From: Apostichopus japonicus
Taxonomy: Eukaryota > Echinodermata > Holothuroidea > Aspidochirotida > Stichopodidae
Direction of reading: 5' to 3'
DNA length: 64,000 nucleotides
Assembly (NCBI RefSeq): GCF_037975245.1
Contig: NC_092580.1
Span: forward strand, 16,006,001-16,070,000
The position numbers and the translations under genes were made by a program. Shown piece by piece: positions 25,601 to 36,165 of this stretch; positions within the stretch are counted from its first letter, which is position 1; every line of letters begins with the position of its first letter. The notes under the pieces were generated by a model. It was not told the origin of the DNA, ran no database searches, and saw only the letters and a list, made by a program, of their open reading frames with translations.

Positions 25601-28330
25601 ACATTTGTCAGGATGGCACGCCACCCCCCCCCCCCCACCACAAGTTTTGCGGGGGAAAAAAATCAAAAGAGCCTATTTCTTAAGTTAGAAGTGCCTTTTG
25701 TTACTTATGAAATGTACCCTTTCTCCTTTGGTGTAATTAAAAATAGGTGTCATTTTGTTATTTAAAAAGTAACCGTTTGTTGAGAATATTAAGAACCCGT
25801 TATTTGAAAATAAAAATTTTGTTGAAAACACGAAAAGAGAAGGTAGTAGTTCACGGTTTCTGTCTACAGTGTTGAAATACTGGAAATTTGTGGTGCAGAA
25901 TCCTAAAATTGAATTTTTCAATTTGCTTCCTCATATCAGAGTCACTTGTCCCTCTGCCCTTTAAATTTTTTGTGCACCCCGTTCTCCCCCACCCTTAGAT
26001 GGGGGAGAGGGGGTGGGGTCCCCACCATAACCCTCCTATGGTGTATATGCAGTACTTAATCGGTTAATCTGTACAGTAGCTCTATACTCAAACTTGTTTG
26101 ATAGCTGATTCCGTTAACTATAACATATCTTGCATTTTTTCCAATCCACAGGTTTCGAACGTTTATGGCACTGTATTCGGAGGATATATAATGCGGACAG
26201 CCGCAGAATTAGCATTTACAACAGGCGCTATGTTTAGGTAATCACCGATATCATCCATACTTATAGGTCTATTAAGACCCTTGAAAATTTAGAACACTAA
26301 ATACTTCTATCTACATGTGTGACAGCCTTCTTTTGTATTTGTATAAATATTCTGTTAATGGTTTATAGACCTACAGTTCTCCGATATATTATACCTTTGG
26401 CCCGAAAATTGGGTCGTGTTACAAATTACATGTGGTGGGTTATAGTCCCTAATTACATGTGGTGGGTTATAGTCCCTAATTACATGTGGTGGGCAACGGT
26501 CCCTAATTGCATGTGGTGGGCAATGGTCCTTAATTACATGTGGTGGGTGATATAGTACCTAATTACATGTGGTGGGTGATAGTCCCTACTTACATGTGGT
26601 GGGTGAGAGTACCTAATTACATGTGATGGGAAAGAGTCCATACTTACATTTGGTGGGTGATAGTACCTAATTACATGTGGTGGGTAACATTACCTAATTG
26701 CATGTGGTGGGTTGAATTCCCTTATTACACATGGTGGATAATAATCCCTAATTACATGTGGTGGGTAACATTTCCTAATGGCATGTGGTGGGTGATAGCC
26801 CCTAATTGCATATGGTGGGTGATAGTCCCTAATTACATGGGGTGGACAATAGTCCCTAATTACACGTGGTGGGTAATAGTCCCTAATTGTATGTGGTGGG
26901 TAATAGTCCCTAATTACATGTTGTGGGTAATAGTCCCTTATTACATGTGGTGGGTGATAGTCCCTAATTACATGTGGTGGGTGGTAGTCCCTAAGTACAT
27001 GTGGTGGGCAACGGTCCCTAATTACATGTGGTGGGTGATAGTCCCTAAGTACTCCACTCCCTTTCATCTTGTATCTTGCCACTCATGCGTCGCTTCTCAG
27101 TTTTTGCTCATGACACACTGGTTGTCAACAGACTTGTGAAAATGGACACAGACTGCTGTACACAGACTGCTACTTACAATCGTCCATAGCGTTGTATATA
27201 ATGGCATTTCTTCTCTCTTTTCATTTACAGTAAGGGTCCAGTCACCTTTCTGCATGTGAGTGATATTCAGTTCAAGGCCCCATCTAAGATTGCATCCATC
27301 CTGATATTCACAGGTGAAGTAAGTATTAGAGTCATACTGAGGTCGTTGATAAGTATCCCGTACACTGAATATTTGTTAAGAGTGATATTCAGTTACGATA
27401 CAATGTAAGATAACATACATATACTCACAGCTGAAGTAAGTATTAGAGTCATACTGAGGTCGTTGATAACTATCCTCTTCACTGAATATTTGTGATATTC
27501 AGTTCATGGTACAATGTAAGATAACATCCATACTCACAGCTGAAGTAAATTTAAGAGTCATACTGGTCGGATCGTTAATACTTTTCCATCAGTTCATAAT
27601 TGTTAGTGACTTGGATTCATGTATGCTCCATCTAAGATTGCTCCCGTAATGATTGTTAATACTTTTCCTTCATTACTTCATGTTACGGTACAGATCGCTT
27701 ATACCGAGGGAAACAGGATGCATGTCAGAGTTCAAACTGATGTCACAGATATGATTACCAAGTATACTTCCAATACGTCACACTGGATTGTGTCCAGTCC
27801 ACAAAAGCTACCGAGGGTCATACCAAAGACGTATGGAGGTAACGGCCAGGCATGAATCCATGGGTATCTGGGTGTATAGGCCCCCCTCCCTCCCACACCC
27901 CATTTCAACGCCAAACAAAACGTGCGTCTAGACCTCATTATATAGCCTAGATATGCCTCCAAATACACTATTTCACGTCTACAGTTTCAGTTATTTTCCT
28001 GGGGAGGACTCCAGACACCCCTACATGGAAGTCGGCATCAACTTCCGAAGGCCACACCTCTCCTATTTTCACCCTACGGCCCCCAATCCCCCACCCCCTC
28101 AACAAGATTAAATATTGTCAACAGCTAGGTGTGATATTAGGGGGATGCAAGTCGGGGCTACAAGTCCGACTGACCTGCCAACTCTCATGGTTCTACCAGG
28201 ATTTGACTGGTTTTCAAGCAACCTCACACTGTAGGGCTGGTGGTATACCATCATCTGTTAATCTTATTTATATTTCACAGAATTCATGCTTTATCTGGAT
28301 GCTCGAAGAAGATTTAAAGAGGTGAAGTAA
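18692..28330 (+). CDS. ACOT9: Acyl-CoA thioesterase 9-like (ACOT9)
   Basis: Eleven exons in perfect phase: 18692-18701 (ATG; exon may begin at 18659), 19533-19691, 21680-21766, 22778-22884, 23606-23688, 24395-24574, 25402-25492, 26152-26237, 27231-27318, 27694-27838 and 28281-28330 (TAA). They encode 361 residues. ACOT9 hydrolyses long- and medium-chain acyl-CoA, usually in mitochondria, and has two hotdog domains. Hallmarks here: MADSYVECMIDL; LRIGRILEDLD (about residues 45-55); SPLVIVTSM; FSSHVAWTGRSTLEV; VHPLI; then the second hotdog start VYGTVFGGYIMRTAAELAF (about residues 243-261), and the tail VIPKTYGGEFMLYLDARRRF. The collinear match to vertebrate ACOT9 is clear. The family usually has about 75 more N-terminal residues with a transit peptide, so the start is uncertain; see 11948-12539. 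In-frame TGA precedes this ATG inside the exon at 18659. Confidence 0.88.
20256..21599. mobile_element. hAT-like non-autonomous element, copy B
   Basis: About 1344 bp, nearly identical along its length to 16579-17911 and in the same orientation, with the same CAGGGGCGTATCCAGG ends. The flanks (ATTGTGTG left, GTGTGTAA right) share only GTGTG, so no clean 8-bp duplication is seen. It lies in the intron between ACOT9 exons 19533-19691 and 21680-21766, 80 bp before the latter. Confidence 0.8.
22213..22259 (+). repeat. G-rich (GGGGA)n tract, G-quadruplex candidate
   Basis: Six or more GGGG blocks separated by A or AG words in an ACOT9 intron. On the coding strand this fits the G4 pattern with one-base loops. 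Confidence 0.7.
22358..22428. repeat. (TA)n microsatellite left of palindrome
   Basis: Nearly pure TA tract that runs into the left arm of the 172-bp palindrome. A second TA tract follows at about 22651-22686. Confidence 0.9.
22462..22507 (-). ncRNA. Hammerhead ribozyme motif, - strand copy
   Basis: Exact reverse-complement twin of the + strand motif, lying in the other arm of the palindrome, so either transcript direction yields the same 46-nt ribozyme sequence. In a transcript covering both arms the two would pair with each other instead of folding separately. Confidence 0.75.
22510..22555 (+). ncRNA. Hammerhead ribozyme motif, + strand copy
   Basis: All conserved hammerhead parts are present. 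Stem I is AGTTGT (22510-22515) with ACAACT (22550-22555). Core CTGAAGA is 22516-22522. Stem II is CGCT with AGCG, loop ATAA. GAAA is 22537-22540. Stem III is ACT with AGT, loop CCG, with cleavage-site T at 22549. The only flaw is a T.T mismatch closing stem II. The open stem I makes it type I, the form reported in Penelope-like elements. Confidence 0.75.
26424..27050. repeat. 27-bp minisatellite, open on both strands
   Basis: About 23 copies of a 27-bp unit (TTACATGTGGTGGGTGATAG plus TCCCTAA) in the intron after ACOT9 exon 26152-26237. Because 27 is a multiple of three and the units lack stops in some frames, it creates a 160-codon frame on + (PNYMWWVIV repeats) and a 130-codon frame on - (HPPHVIRDY repeats). 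I regard both as artefacts: there is no start context, and the ACOT9 splice phase is complete without them. Confidence 0.93.
27260..27680 (+). repeat. Tandem duplication of ACOT9 exon 3' half and donor
   Basis: The block starting GTGATATTCAGTT inside exon 27231-27318 and continuing through its GTAAGT donor into the intron recurs at 27382 and 27492, with a decayed fourth trace near 27600-27680. Unit 2 keeps GCTGAA|GTAAGT and the following TATTAGAGTCATACTGAGGT; unit 3 has GTAAAT instead of GTAAGT. The coding part of the copies is diverged, while intron parts of units 1 and 2 are nearly identical. Confidence 0.85.
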
Positions 28331-28749
28331 GAATGTCAAGATGTATAACTCAATTATCCCTGTGAAAGAATTATTTAGCGAGGTGATGGGACACCTGTGT
28401 GCACAACATGACCCATACTCAAGCATCACGAGACGAAGGAACACCTCCAAATGACCTAACGAGTGAAATTTCATACTCACACATTCTCTCTGAAATACCA
28501 AGCAAGAGTGGTTAAGAAAGATGATGGGAAAAGGTCCAACAGTCATAGATTTGGTTTCATATACTCGCACATTCTCTCTGAGAATGGATTAGATAAAGAG
28601 GATTATTGGACAAGGTCCAGCAATGGAAGAAGTGGATTCATACTCAGACATTCTCTCTGCAAATGGATCATCTAAAGAGGTGATGGGACAAGATCCGACA
28701 GTCAAAAATTTGGTTTCATACTCACATATTCTCTCTCAAGAACATTACA
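28331..28749. repeat. Diverged ~90-120 bp tandem repeat in ACOT9 3' flank
   Basis: Words such as TCATACTCACACATTCTCTC and GAGGTGATGGGACA recur about every 100 bp between the ACOT9 stop and the next element, probably within or just after the 3' untranslated region. The stop-proximal TTTAAAGAGGTGAAG itself resembles the repeat's CTAAAGAGGTGATGG. Confidence 0.55.
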
Positions 28750-31312
28750 CCCTTACCGAAATGCCAGATCTGGCTTTAAATCTGGTTTAATCTGGCCAGA
28801 TCAAGTTTTATCTGGCCATATAAAGCCAGATATAACTGGATATAGAGTCAATCCAGATATGCAGATAAAGTTTTATCTGGCCATATAAAGCCAGATATAA
28901 CTGGATATAGAGTCGATCCAGATATGCAGATCAAGTTTTATCTGGCCATATAAAGCCAGATATAACTGGATATAGAGCCGATCCAGATATGCAGATCAAG
29001 TTTTATCTGGCCATATAAAGCCAGATATAACTGGATATAGAGCCCATCCAGATATGCAGATCAAGTTTCATCTGGCCATATAAAGCCAGATATAACTGGA
29101 TGTAGAGCCCATCCAGATATGCAGATCAAGTTTTATCTGGCCATATAAAGCCAGATATAACTGGATATAGAGCCCATCCAGATATGCAGATCAAGTTTTA
29201 TCTGGCCATATAAAGCCAGATATAACTGGATATAGAGCCAATCCAGATATGCAGATCAAGTTTTATCTGGCCATATAAAGCCAGATATAACTGGATATAG
29301 AGCCAAGCCAGATATGCAGATCAAGTTTTATCTGGCCATATAAAGCCAGATGTAACTGGATATAGAGCCGATCCAGATATGCAGATAAAGTTTTATCTGG
29401 CCATATAAAGCCAGATATAACTGGATATAGAGCCCATCCAGATATGCAGATCAAGTTTTATCTGGCCATATAAAGCCAGGTATAACTGGATATAGAGCCA
29501 ATCCAGATATGCAGATAAAGTTTTATCTGGCCATATAAAGCCAGATATAACTGGATATAGAGCCAATCCAGATATGCAGATAAAGTTTTATCTGGCCATA
29601 TAAAGCCAGATATAACTGGATATAGAGTCAATCCAGATATGCAGATCAAGTTTTATTTGGCCATATAAAGCCAGATATAACTGGATATAGAGCCAATCCA
29701 GATATGCAGGTCAAGTTTTATCTGGCCATATAAAGCCAGATATAACTGGATATAGAGTCCATCCAGATATGCAGATACAGTTTTATCTGGCCATATAAAG
29801 CCAGATATAACTGGATATAGAGCCAATCCAGATATGCAGAGAGTTTTATCTGGCCATATAAAGCCAGATATGACTGGATAAAGAGTCAATCCAGATATGC
29901 AGATAAAGTTTTATCTGGCCATATGAAGCCAAATATGACTGGATATAGAGTCAATCCAGATATGCAGATAACTGGATATACATCATGTTTATCCAGTTAT
30001 ACTTGACTTTATATTGACAGATAAAACTTTAAGACTGTATGCTCTTACATAGTGTATTTTCATAGAGATTTACATTGCACTATATTGTGGTACTGCACTT
30101 TGCATATATATTTCAATAGTAAATCACTTACAGTGTATACACTAAGTCAAAGGGGGAATAACAATCTCTATCTGGGTTGCTAGGCAACCACGGGGTCTTA
30201 GCTTGAAACAGGATGACTCAGAGGTTGATTAAGTGTGAAGGCCACTTTTGAACAATGGACATATGTGTTTTGATACTCTAGGAGTGAGATAGGAAAGGGA
30301 GCTATGTGTACACTAGTGTCCACATGGTAGGAGTAAAGAGCAGAAGGAAGTTTAACAGAAAGGATTGGTACATTAAGAAAAGGTGATGGAGATTCATAAA
30401 TAATATCCTATTGATGTCAGGACATTGGCAAAGGTTTTTATAGTGAACTGAACAGTCAGAAGTAAGGAAGAAGTTTTTGGAACGGATGGCAACAAGGAAT
30501 ATACTTTGGGACTGAACTTCGATACTGAATGGAACATATATATACATATATCGCCCTCCTGGAACTTATTTATTAAAGCAAATATATTAAATAAAAGAAT
30601 AGCACAACGCAATTTAGTATCAACATCTACAGGACCACAGAAGAATAAAGAACTCAACCTTCATGTATTATTTTGGAACAGCGGTCATTTTATGACCATA
30701 GCAGTCGGATTAGGTAACAGCAAGGAGCTTGCACATTACATATTTCCACTTTGTTCCAATCCAGTTGAGTTCTAGAACACAGCTGTGTTTATATTTTGTG
30801 TGTGTCTTGCTCTCTGTATGGGTCTCCGTACCAGAACAGAGATAACTGATCACGCTGGAAAGTTAATATCAATGCTAGCCCAGTTTTGGCCATTTATTTC
30901 CTATTTGATTGACATTTTAGCCAGATATATTTTTTTATATTGGTCATATAAAAGTTTATCTGGATTTTCTTTATATCAACCAGATAAAGTTTTATCTGGC
31001 CCAGATATGGATGCAATAAAATTTAACCAGATCAAATTTTATATGGGCCATATAAAACTTTATCTGGATTTTCTTTATATCAACCAGATAAAGTTTTATC
31101 TGGCCCAGATATGGATGCAATAAAATTTAACCAGATCAAATTTTATATGGGCCATATAAAACTTTATTTTATATCAAGTTATATCTGCCCAATTTTTTAT
31201 CTGGCCAGATATAAATTCCAGATCTGCAGCAGATCTGGCCCAGATTGAAATTCCAGATCTGGGCCAGATCTGGATTTTTATATCTGGCCCAGATCTGGGA
31301 TTTCGGTAAGGG
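28750..31312. mobile_element. 2.6 kb element with CCCTTACCGAAAT inverted ends
   Basis: The left end CCCTTACCGAAATGCCAGAT and the right end, on the - strand CCCTTACCGAAATCCCAGAT, differ at one base in 20. Between them lie the 65-bp satellite, about 0.9 kb of unique sequence (30000-30880) and a second set of CCAGATATAAA-type repeats (30880-31300). The flanks give no convincing target duplication (only CA on both sides). No transposase was recognised; an 89-codon frame at 30506-30775 is unassigned. Non-autonomous element, superfamily unknown. Confidence 0.7.
28790..29970. repeat. 65-bp satellite with two internal hairpins
   Basis: About 18 tandem copies of a 65-bp unit. Each can form TATCTGGC/GCCAGATA (8-bp stem, loop CATATAAA) followed by CCAG/CTGG (loop ATATAA). 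Units differ by one to three bases. The array sits wholly inside the CCCTTACC-ended element. Confidence 0.93.
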
Positions 31313-31384
31313 CATATATGGACAAGGTACGTTTAGGCCACAAGTTGGTGCGGCAATTGCTTGTGGAACTACTTGCATCTACAT

Positions 31385-32200
31385 AATTACATTAAATCGC
31401 CAATGTCACCCTATAAGTGCTGTGGAAATAATTAAATTCAGATATAGGGTGACATGTATATGTGGAATTAATTTATTGGTTAATTAAACCACTTTCATTA
31501 TAGTATATTTTGTACTTTGTTTATTGTTATTTCATCATAATCTGAGTAAATTAATCATTGACTCTGTTACTGTTTATATATATGGAAAGTGGAAAATAAA
31601 CTTGAAATTTGAAACCTGAATTCCTTGCTTTATGTACGTGCAGGGGGATTATTATTAATAGTACCCATACTGGTGTCTTATAACAATGGTCCAGTGTGAC
31701 GTAATTACATTAAATCGCTGATGTCGCCCTAAGTATTATGGAAAGAATTAAATTCACATAGGGCGACATGAACATGTGGAAATAATTAATTAGTTAATTT
31801 AATTGCTTCCTATATGCATTAACAAAGAGATTAGTATAAATAGAACCAATACTGGGGTCTTAAATGTTGCCCTAAGTGTTGTTAAAAGAGTTAATTTCAC
31901 ATAGGGCGACATGTATATGTAAAATTAATTAATTAATTAATTAGTTAATTGAATTCTTAGCTATATGTACTTTGCAAATGGATTATTATAAATAGTGCAC
32001 ATACTGGAGTCTTAACAATGGTCCAGTGTGACGAAATTACACTAAATCACCACTGTCGCCCTTAGCGTTTTATGCTATGTCGTCCTAAGTGTTGTGAAAA
32101 GAGTTGAATTCACCTATAGGACGACATAAGTACTTTATGTGCAATTCACTATTTTCTTAATTAAACTCCTTGGTATTTGTATTTTGCAGAGGGATTATTA
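31385..32200. repeat. Four diverged units with covarying hairpins
   Basis: Tandem units of about 160-340 bp, each holding a hairpin: 31403-31455, 31721-31769, 31864-31912 and 32077-32127. The stems are ATGTCACCCTA, ATGTCGCCCTA, ATGTTGCCCTA and ATGTCGTCCTA. Each pairs fully with its own 3' arm; unit 3 has one T.G pair. The spacers carry (TTAA)n words and a TGGATTATTATAAATAGT-type block. Confidence 0.8.
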
Positions 32201-32581
32201 TAAATATCACACCAGCAGTCCGGTTCTCCTTCAATACTCCTCTCCAGAACGGACACAATTTTCTGGTCAATGGTTCAAGAACGGGATTGATAAAGTATAC
32301 CGTTTGTATTAGACACCATTACTTCATCTAGCCAAGGATCTGAAGAATTATTAGTCTCCAGTGGTTGTTAAATCAGTGGTCTATATGCAATTCATGCCGA
32401 ATTATCAGGAACTATAACCAGTTATGCAACAAGACAGGACGAGAGTCACTAAATTTCAGAGAAATAAAGTAACTCAAACACAAGTTCATGGACAGTTTTC
32501 CCATAGATCTAGATAATACAGTGACTCGAGTCCATGTTTCAACTCAAACGTAGGTTTCAAAAAAAGTGATATCTTGATTAA

Positions 32582-32734
32582 AGGGTGTGAAGACTCGCGC
32601 ACAAAGAAACGTCTCATGCCGGTTATCTGACCTAGTCTCGAATGAGGCGTAACAGAAGTGTTAGACACCACCATCAATCCCAGAAAATACACACACAGCT
32701 TGCTACCGTCGGTACTTAGACACTAGTGTACAGT
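32582..32734. mobile_element. TTAA MITE, copy 3, truncated
   Basis: Same left end as the MITEs at 1049 and 59628 (TTAA then AGGGTGTGAAGACTCGCG) and the same inner ACTAGTGTACAGT block. It breaks off abruptly at 32734, where CAGGGGCGGCGATTTG of another element begins. The other half is not found to the right. Confidence 0.75.
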
Positions 32735-33421
32735 CAGGGGCGGCGATTTGTTTCGAATATTGGAGGGACATTTGCTTGGGTGCAGGCGCGTAGCACCTTT
32801 CATCCCCAAATTACTATCAAAACGGAGCGCAACCATTGGTTGGTGCGCAGCGTACAAGACAATTTCTGGTTTTGATAGCCCCCCAGATCACCGGAAATGG
32901 CACTTTTCGGGCTTGAAAATGACCAGATGTACACTTTTGCCTGAGAACCAAGTTTTTCCCAATGGTTTTTTTCATCCATAACCTTTTCAAGATTGTCACC
33001 AGTCACGCATCATGTTCGACCTCATCGCATCTCCTGTGGATCATTGCTTTTGTAGGTAATTCTACGTAACGGCCCACAATACCCGTCAGCCCCACTCTTC
33101 AAGGTTTTAAGCCCATTATTTGTTCAGAATTTGAATAATAAATTTACTTCAAAACATACCCATAATGTTGCATAAAATTTCATCTATGGACAACCAATAT
33201 AGAAAAAACCCCTTCAACCCCTAACAGACCGGTCAAAATTGCACAAGTAGATGATGAAAAATGTTGATCAGGGAATTTTCGAAAATTCAGACACACTTAA
33301 TATACTGGTATACAAATATTAAAACCTCTTATAACGGCTACTATGAAACTTCGATATCATAAAAAAAATACAAAAAAATATGCTCATGGGGGGTCTCCCC
33401 CCCCCCATGGCTACGCGCCTG
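32735..33421. mobile_element. hAT-like element remnant(s)
   Basis: The inverted ends CAGGCGCGTAGC (32783-32794, and on the - strand ending 33421) bound about 639 bp. A further 48-bp stretch starting CAGGGGCGGCGATTTG precedes it. The inside shares the GGAGCGCAACC.TTGGTTGGTGCG and CCGGAAATGGCACTTTTCGG regions with the 10917 and 16579 elements. No 8-bp duplication was found at the inner ends. Confidence 0.6.
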
Positions 33422-33449
33422 CGGTTAGAAATCTTGTAGGAAACAGGCC

Positions 33450-33915
33450 AAATGAAAACCCAGTGAACCCATATCGATGTGGATCATAATAACAATAATA
33501 AACAGTTCTTATATAGCGCAACTTACAATAAAGTCTCGCCGCGCTGTACAAAAGAAAGTGAAAGATATGTACACAATATACAATAATAGTAAACATAACA
33601 ATTATAACGATGAAAACAGGTGTGTCTTCAATACAGTTTGAACATCTCCTCAGACACGACATTCTTTATGTTGAGTGGGAGTTCATTCCAAAGGAGGGTT
33701 GAGGAGTACTGGAAAGATCGCTCGTCATAAGATTTAGTGGACACAGGGTGCATAGAGAGCAAATATTGGGTGCTAGAGCGCAGACAGCCAGTTGGGGTAT
33801 AACTTTGAACAAGTTCACCCAAGGAGTGTGGCGCAATAAAATGAATATATTTAAAGGTTAACAGGAGTACCTTGTAATCAATACGCAGTTTGACAGGGTA
33901 GCCAAGGAAGGTCAT
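33450..33915 (-). pseudogene. LINE reverse-transcriptase C-terminal fragment (CR1/L2-like)
   Basis: On the - strand 33915-33628 encodes 95 residues with the usual C-terminal block of CR1/L2-type non-LTR elements: GYPVKLRIDYKVLLLTFKYI, then CLRSSTQYLLSMHPVSTKSY, then SSTLLWNELPLNIKNV. It ends in a premature stop, and the expected following FK..LKTHLF motif continues only out of frame (RHTCFHRYNCY). It is 5'-truncated; no catalytic YADD box is present. Confidence 0.8.
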
Positions 33916-35185
33916 GAAGTATGGGGGTGATATGAGAGACAGGGCTAGTGCAAGTGATCAGCCTGGCAGCAGAATTTACGTTTTTGGTTGTGTTGACAAA
34001 AAGAGTTGGGGTGGGGGGTATACACCATCCACACAACCCGTGGATTTGTGCCTAAGGGGGGGGGGGGGGAGGTTTCTAAACTACAGAAATTGAAAAGTTT
34101 ACTGTTTTATCAAAAGGTGCGCTGTTCTTTTTAAGAAAAGGGGCTCTTTAGAGGTTCCCTTGTCACTGTGACCTGCATCGGCCGGGCCCCACCCCACATT
34201 CACATTGTTTTCAGGCTAGAAGGTTTTTTCTATAGGATGTTGCGAACAGTTCAATCTTATCGTTCACATGATAAGGTGAAAACCTGAATTAGCCCCGACA
34301 CCGCGTCCTCTCTTCAGTTTCACCCATCTGGATACTTCAGACTTCACAGAACCGTCATATGCCAAATCTGTGAGTTTCGCCATAGGACACACCAAGACTT
34401 AGCAAGAATTCAAGTATTTTTCATAGCTCATTACTTTAACTCATTGAATATGTCAGTAAATTTCGACGTTTATTTTGTCGCGATCGCCAGGTCTGACAAG
34501 CGGTACGGGGGCGGGGGGGGGGGTGGGGGTGTCACGGGAAAGGGTCTCCGAACTTGCTCATGATTCCACTTTGGCCGACCAGTACCATATATCTTATTAA
34601 CCGCCCTTCAATATGCAGCGATGATAAGAAAGATCTCATTTAAAGTGATCAGGAGTGTCAATACTGAATATAGTGCCATGGGGTGGGGGGGGGGTGCTCA
34701 CCCCAGACATTTGCACGTACGGTGCACGTCACTCGCACGCGCACACACTACACGTACGGGTCTCTACGTACGTAGGCCTGTTGAAAAGATGGCGCGCTAC
34801 TACTACTATTAGTGAGACCGCATCTCGTATCAACTTGGAAAAGAAAATCGACGTCTGCTGTGACCAAGACACCAAGTATTGCATAGCCTAAGCATCTTAC
34901 TGAAAATCAAGGATGTGCACTTTTATCATTAAAATTCGGGACGTTTATAGGCCAAATAGTAAGTAGTATTAATGCAGGTGCTATTTGAGTATATTGGCTA
35001 GTTTAGTGTAACGATAGGCTAGGACGACAACGTACATTGCGTATTACTAAACCTTCACGTCAGCCAGAAAATTAACACTAGGCTGCAGCTGCATTCGTAG
35101 ACAATACAGACTCGCATGAATGTAATGTAGCCTAACATTAACAATGCGTGCTTGCAATGTTAATGTTGTTGTTATTGACAGGACA
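33916..35185. other. No gene seen; G runs and a CpG-rich patch
   Basis: Holds G runs near 34048, 34507 and 34685. A CpG-rich stretch at about 34700-34800 has AAGATGGCGCG at 34788-34798, which resembles a YY1 site often placed just after transcription starts. Its ATG opens only MARYYYY before a stop. Confidence 0.4.
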
Positions 35186-35187
35186 CT

Positions 35188-36165
35188 GTCATTACTAGTG
35201 GGGTTCCACAAGGGTCTGTTTTGGGTCCCTTGTTGTCTGTTGCCTATATAAATGACATTGACGGAGATATTAATTGTGTACAGCTAAGAAGTTTGCTGAT
35301 GACACCAAACTGTCTTCTTCTGACTGAGGTCACTTTCAATAGCGATTCTGAGATTGACAAATTTCAAACGCATTTGGATAACGTTTCTTGATGGTCTCAG
35401 GGATGGCGAATGATATTTAATATTGATAAATTCAAGGTAATACATATTGGTAGAAGTAACCAAAAGTATACCTACAATCTTAATGGTGAGGAGTTACAGG
35501 AGGTCTTTGTTGAAAGAGACCTAGGTATCTACATTGACTCATCTCTGCAACCTTCTAAACATTGTCTCGAAGCTGCTTAAAGAGGTAATAGGGGTTTAGG
35601 TATGATCAAGAGGAACTTCAGTTTCTAAAAGAGGACATAGTTGTTAGGCTTTATAAGCAGTTGGCTAGGCCTCATATGGAGTATGTTGTGCAGGCTTGGA
35701 ACCGATATTTTGCAAAGGATAAGGGAGTAGGCCTACTCGAAAAGGTCCAGAGAAAGGCTACTAGGATAATTAGTTCCTTATTATAGGCAGTTACAACTTT
35801 TGAAAAGAAAGGTTACGTGGTGACTTGATTCAGGTTTTCAAGATTGTGTATCAAGTTGACAATTTATCCTTCACTGACTTTTTCATGTTTGCTAAATAGT
35901 AGTTGTACCAGATGTCAAAAAAACAAAAAACTCACACAAGTCACAAACTATTTGGCATAACTTTTTCTAATAGGGTTGTGAATGAGTGGAATGGTTTGCC
36001 TGAGAAAGTTGTACCGGCAAGTAGTGTGAATGGGTTTAAGAATGCTTTGGACAAGCACTTAAAGCATTGTAATCGGGTCTGAGTGTTTGTGTCTTCAGTT
36101 TTTTTTTCTCCTATAGGGTCCTTGATGGGGACTTGAGTGTCCCTCCTGATCCTTTTTTTCTAATA
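35188..36165 (+). pseudogene. Non-LTR retrotransposon reverse transcriptase remnant
   Basis: Several frames of + strand sequence give a recognisable RT in order: SGVPQGSVLGPLL, FADDTKL (the catalytic xADD box, near 35300), NLNGEELQEVFVERDLGIYI, VVRLYKQLARPHMEYVVQAW, LLEKVQRKATRII, and the C-terminal NRVVNEWNGLPEKVV...FKNALDKHLKH ending in TGA near 36082. Several frameshifts and stops break it. The 3' tail (tcctatagggtccttgatgggg) fits a CR1/L2-like element. Opposite orientation to the fragment at 33450. Confidence 0.85.

Noticed and set aside
28790-29970. Open frames of 63-78 codons on the - strand (ICISGLALYPVISGFIWPDK)
   Set aside because: They follow the 65-bp satellite period and end with each third unit; no start context, no domain.
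32190-32330. Exon-like block after tttgcag encoding DYYKYHTSSPVLLQYSS...KVYRLY and a stop
   Set aside because: Its start is one unit of the local tandem repeat (GGATTATTATAAATA also at 31646 and 31981), and ACOT9 already has a convincing last exon at 28281.
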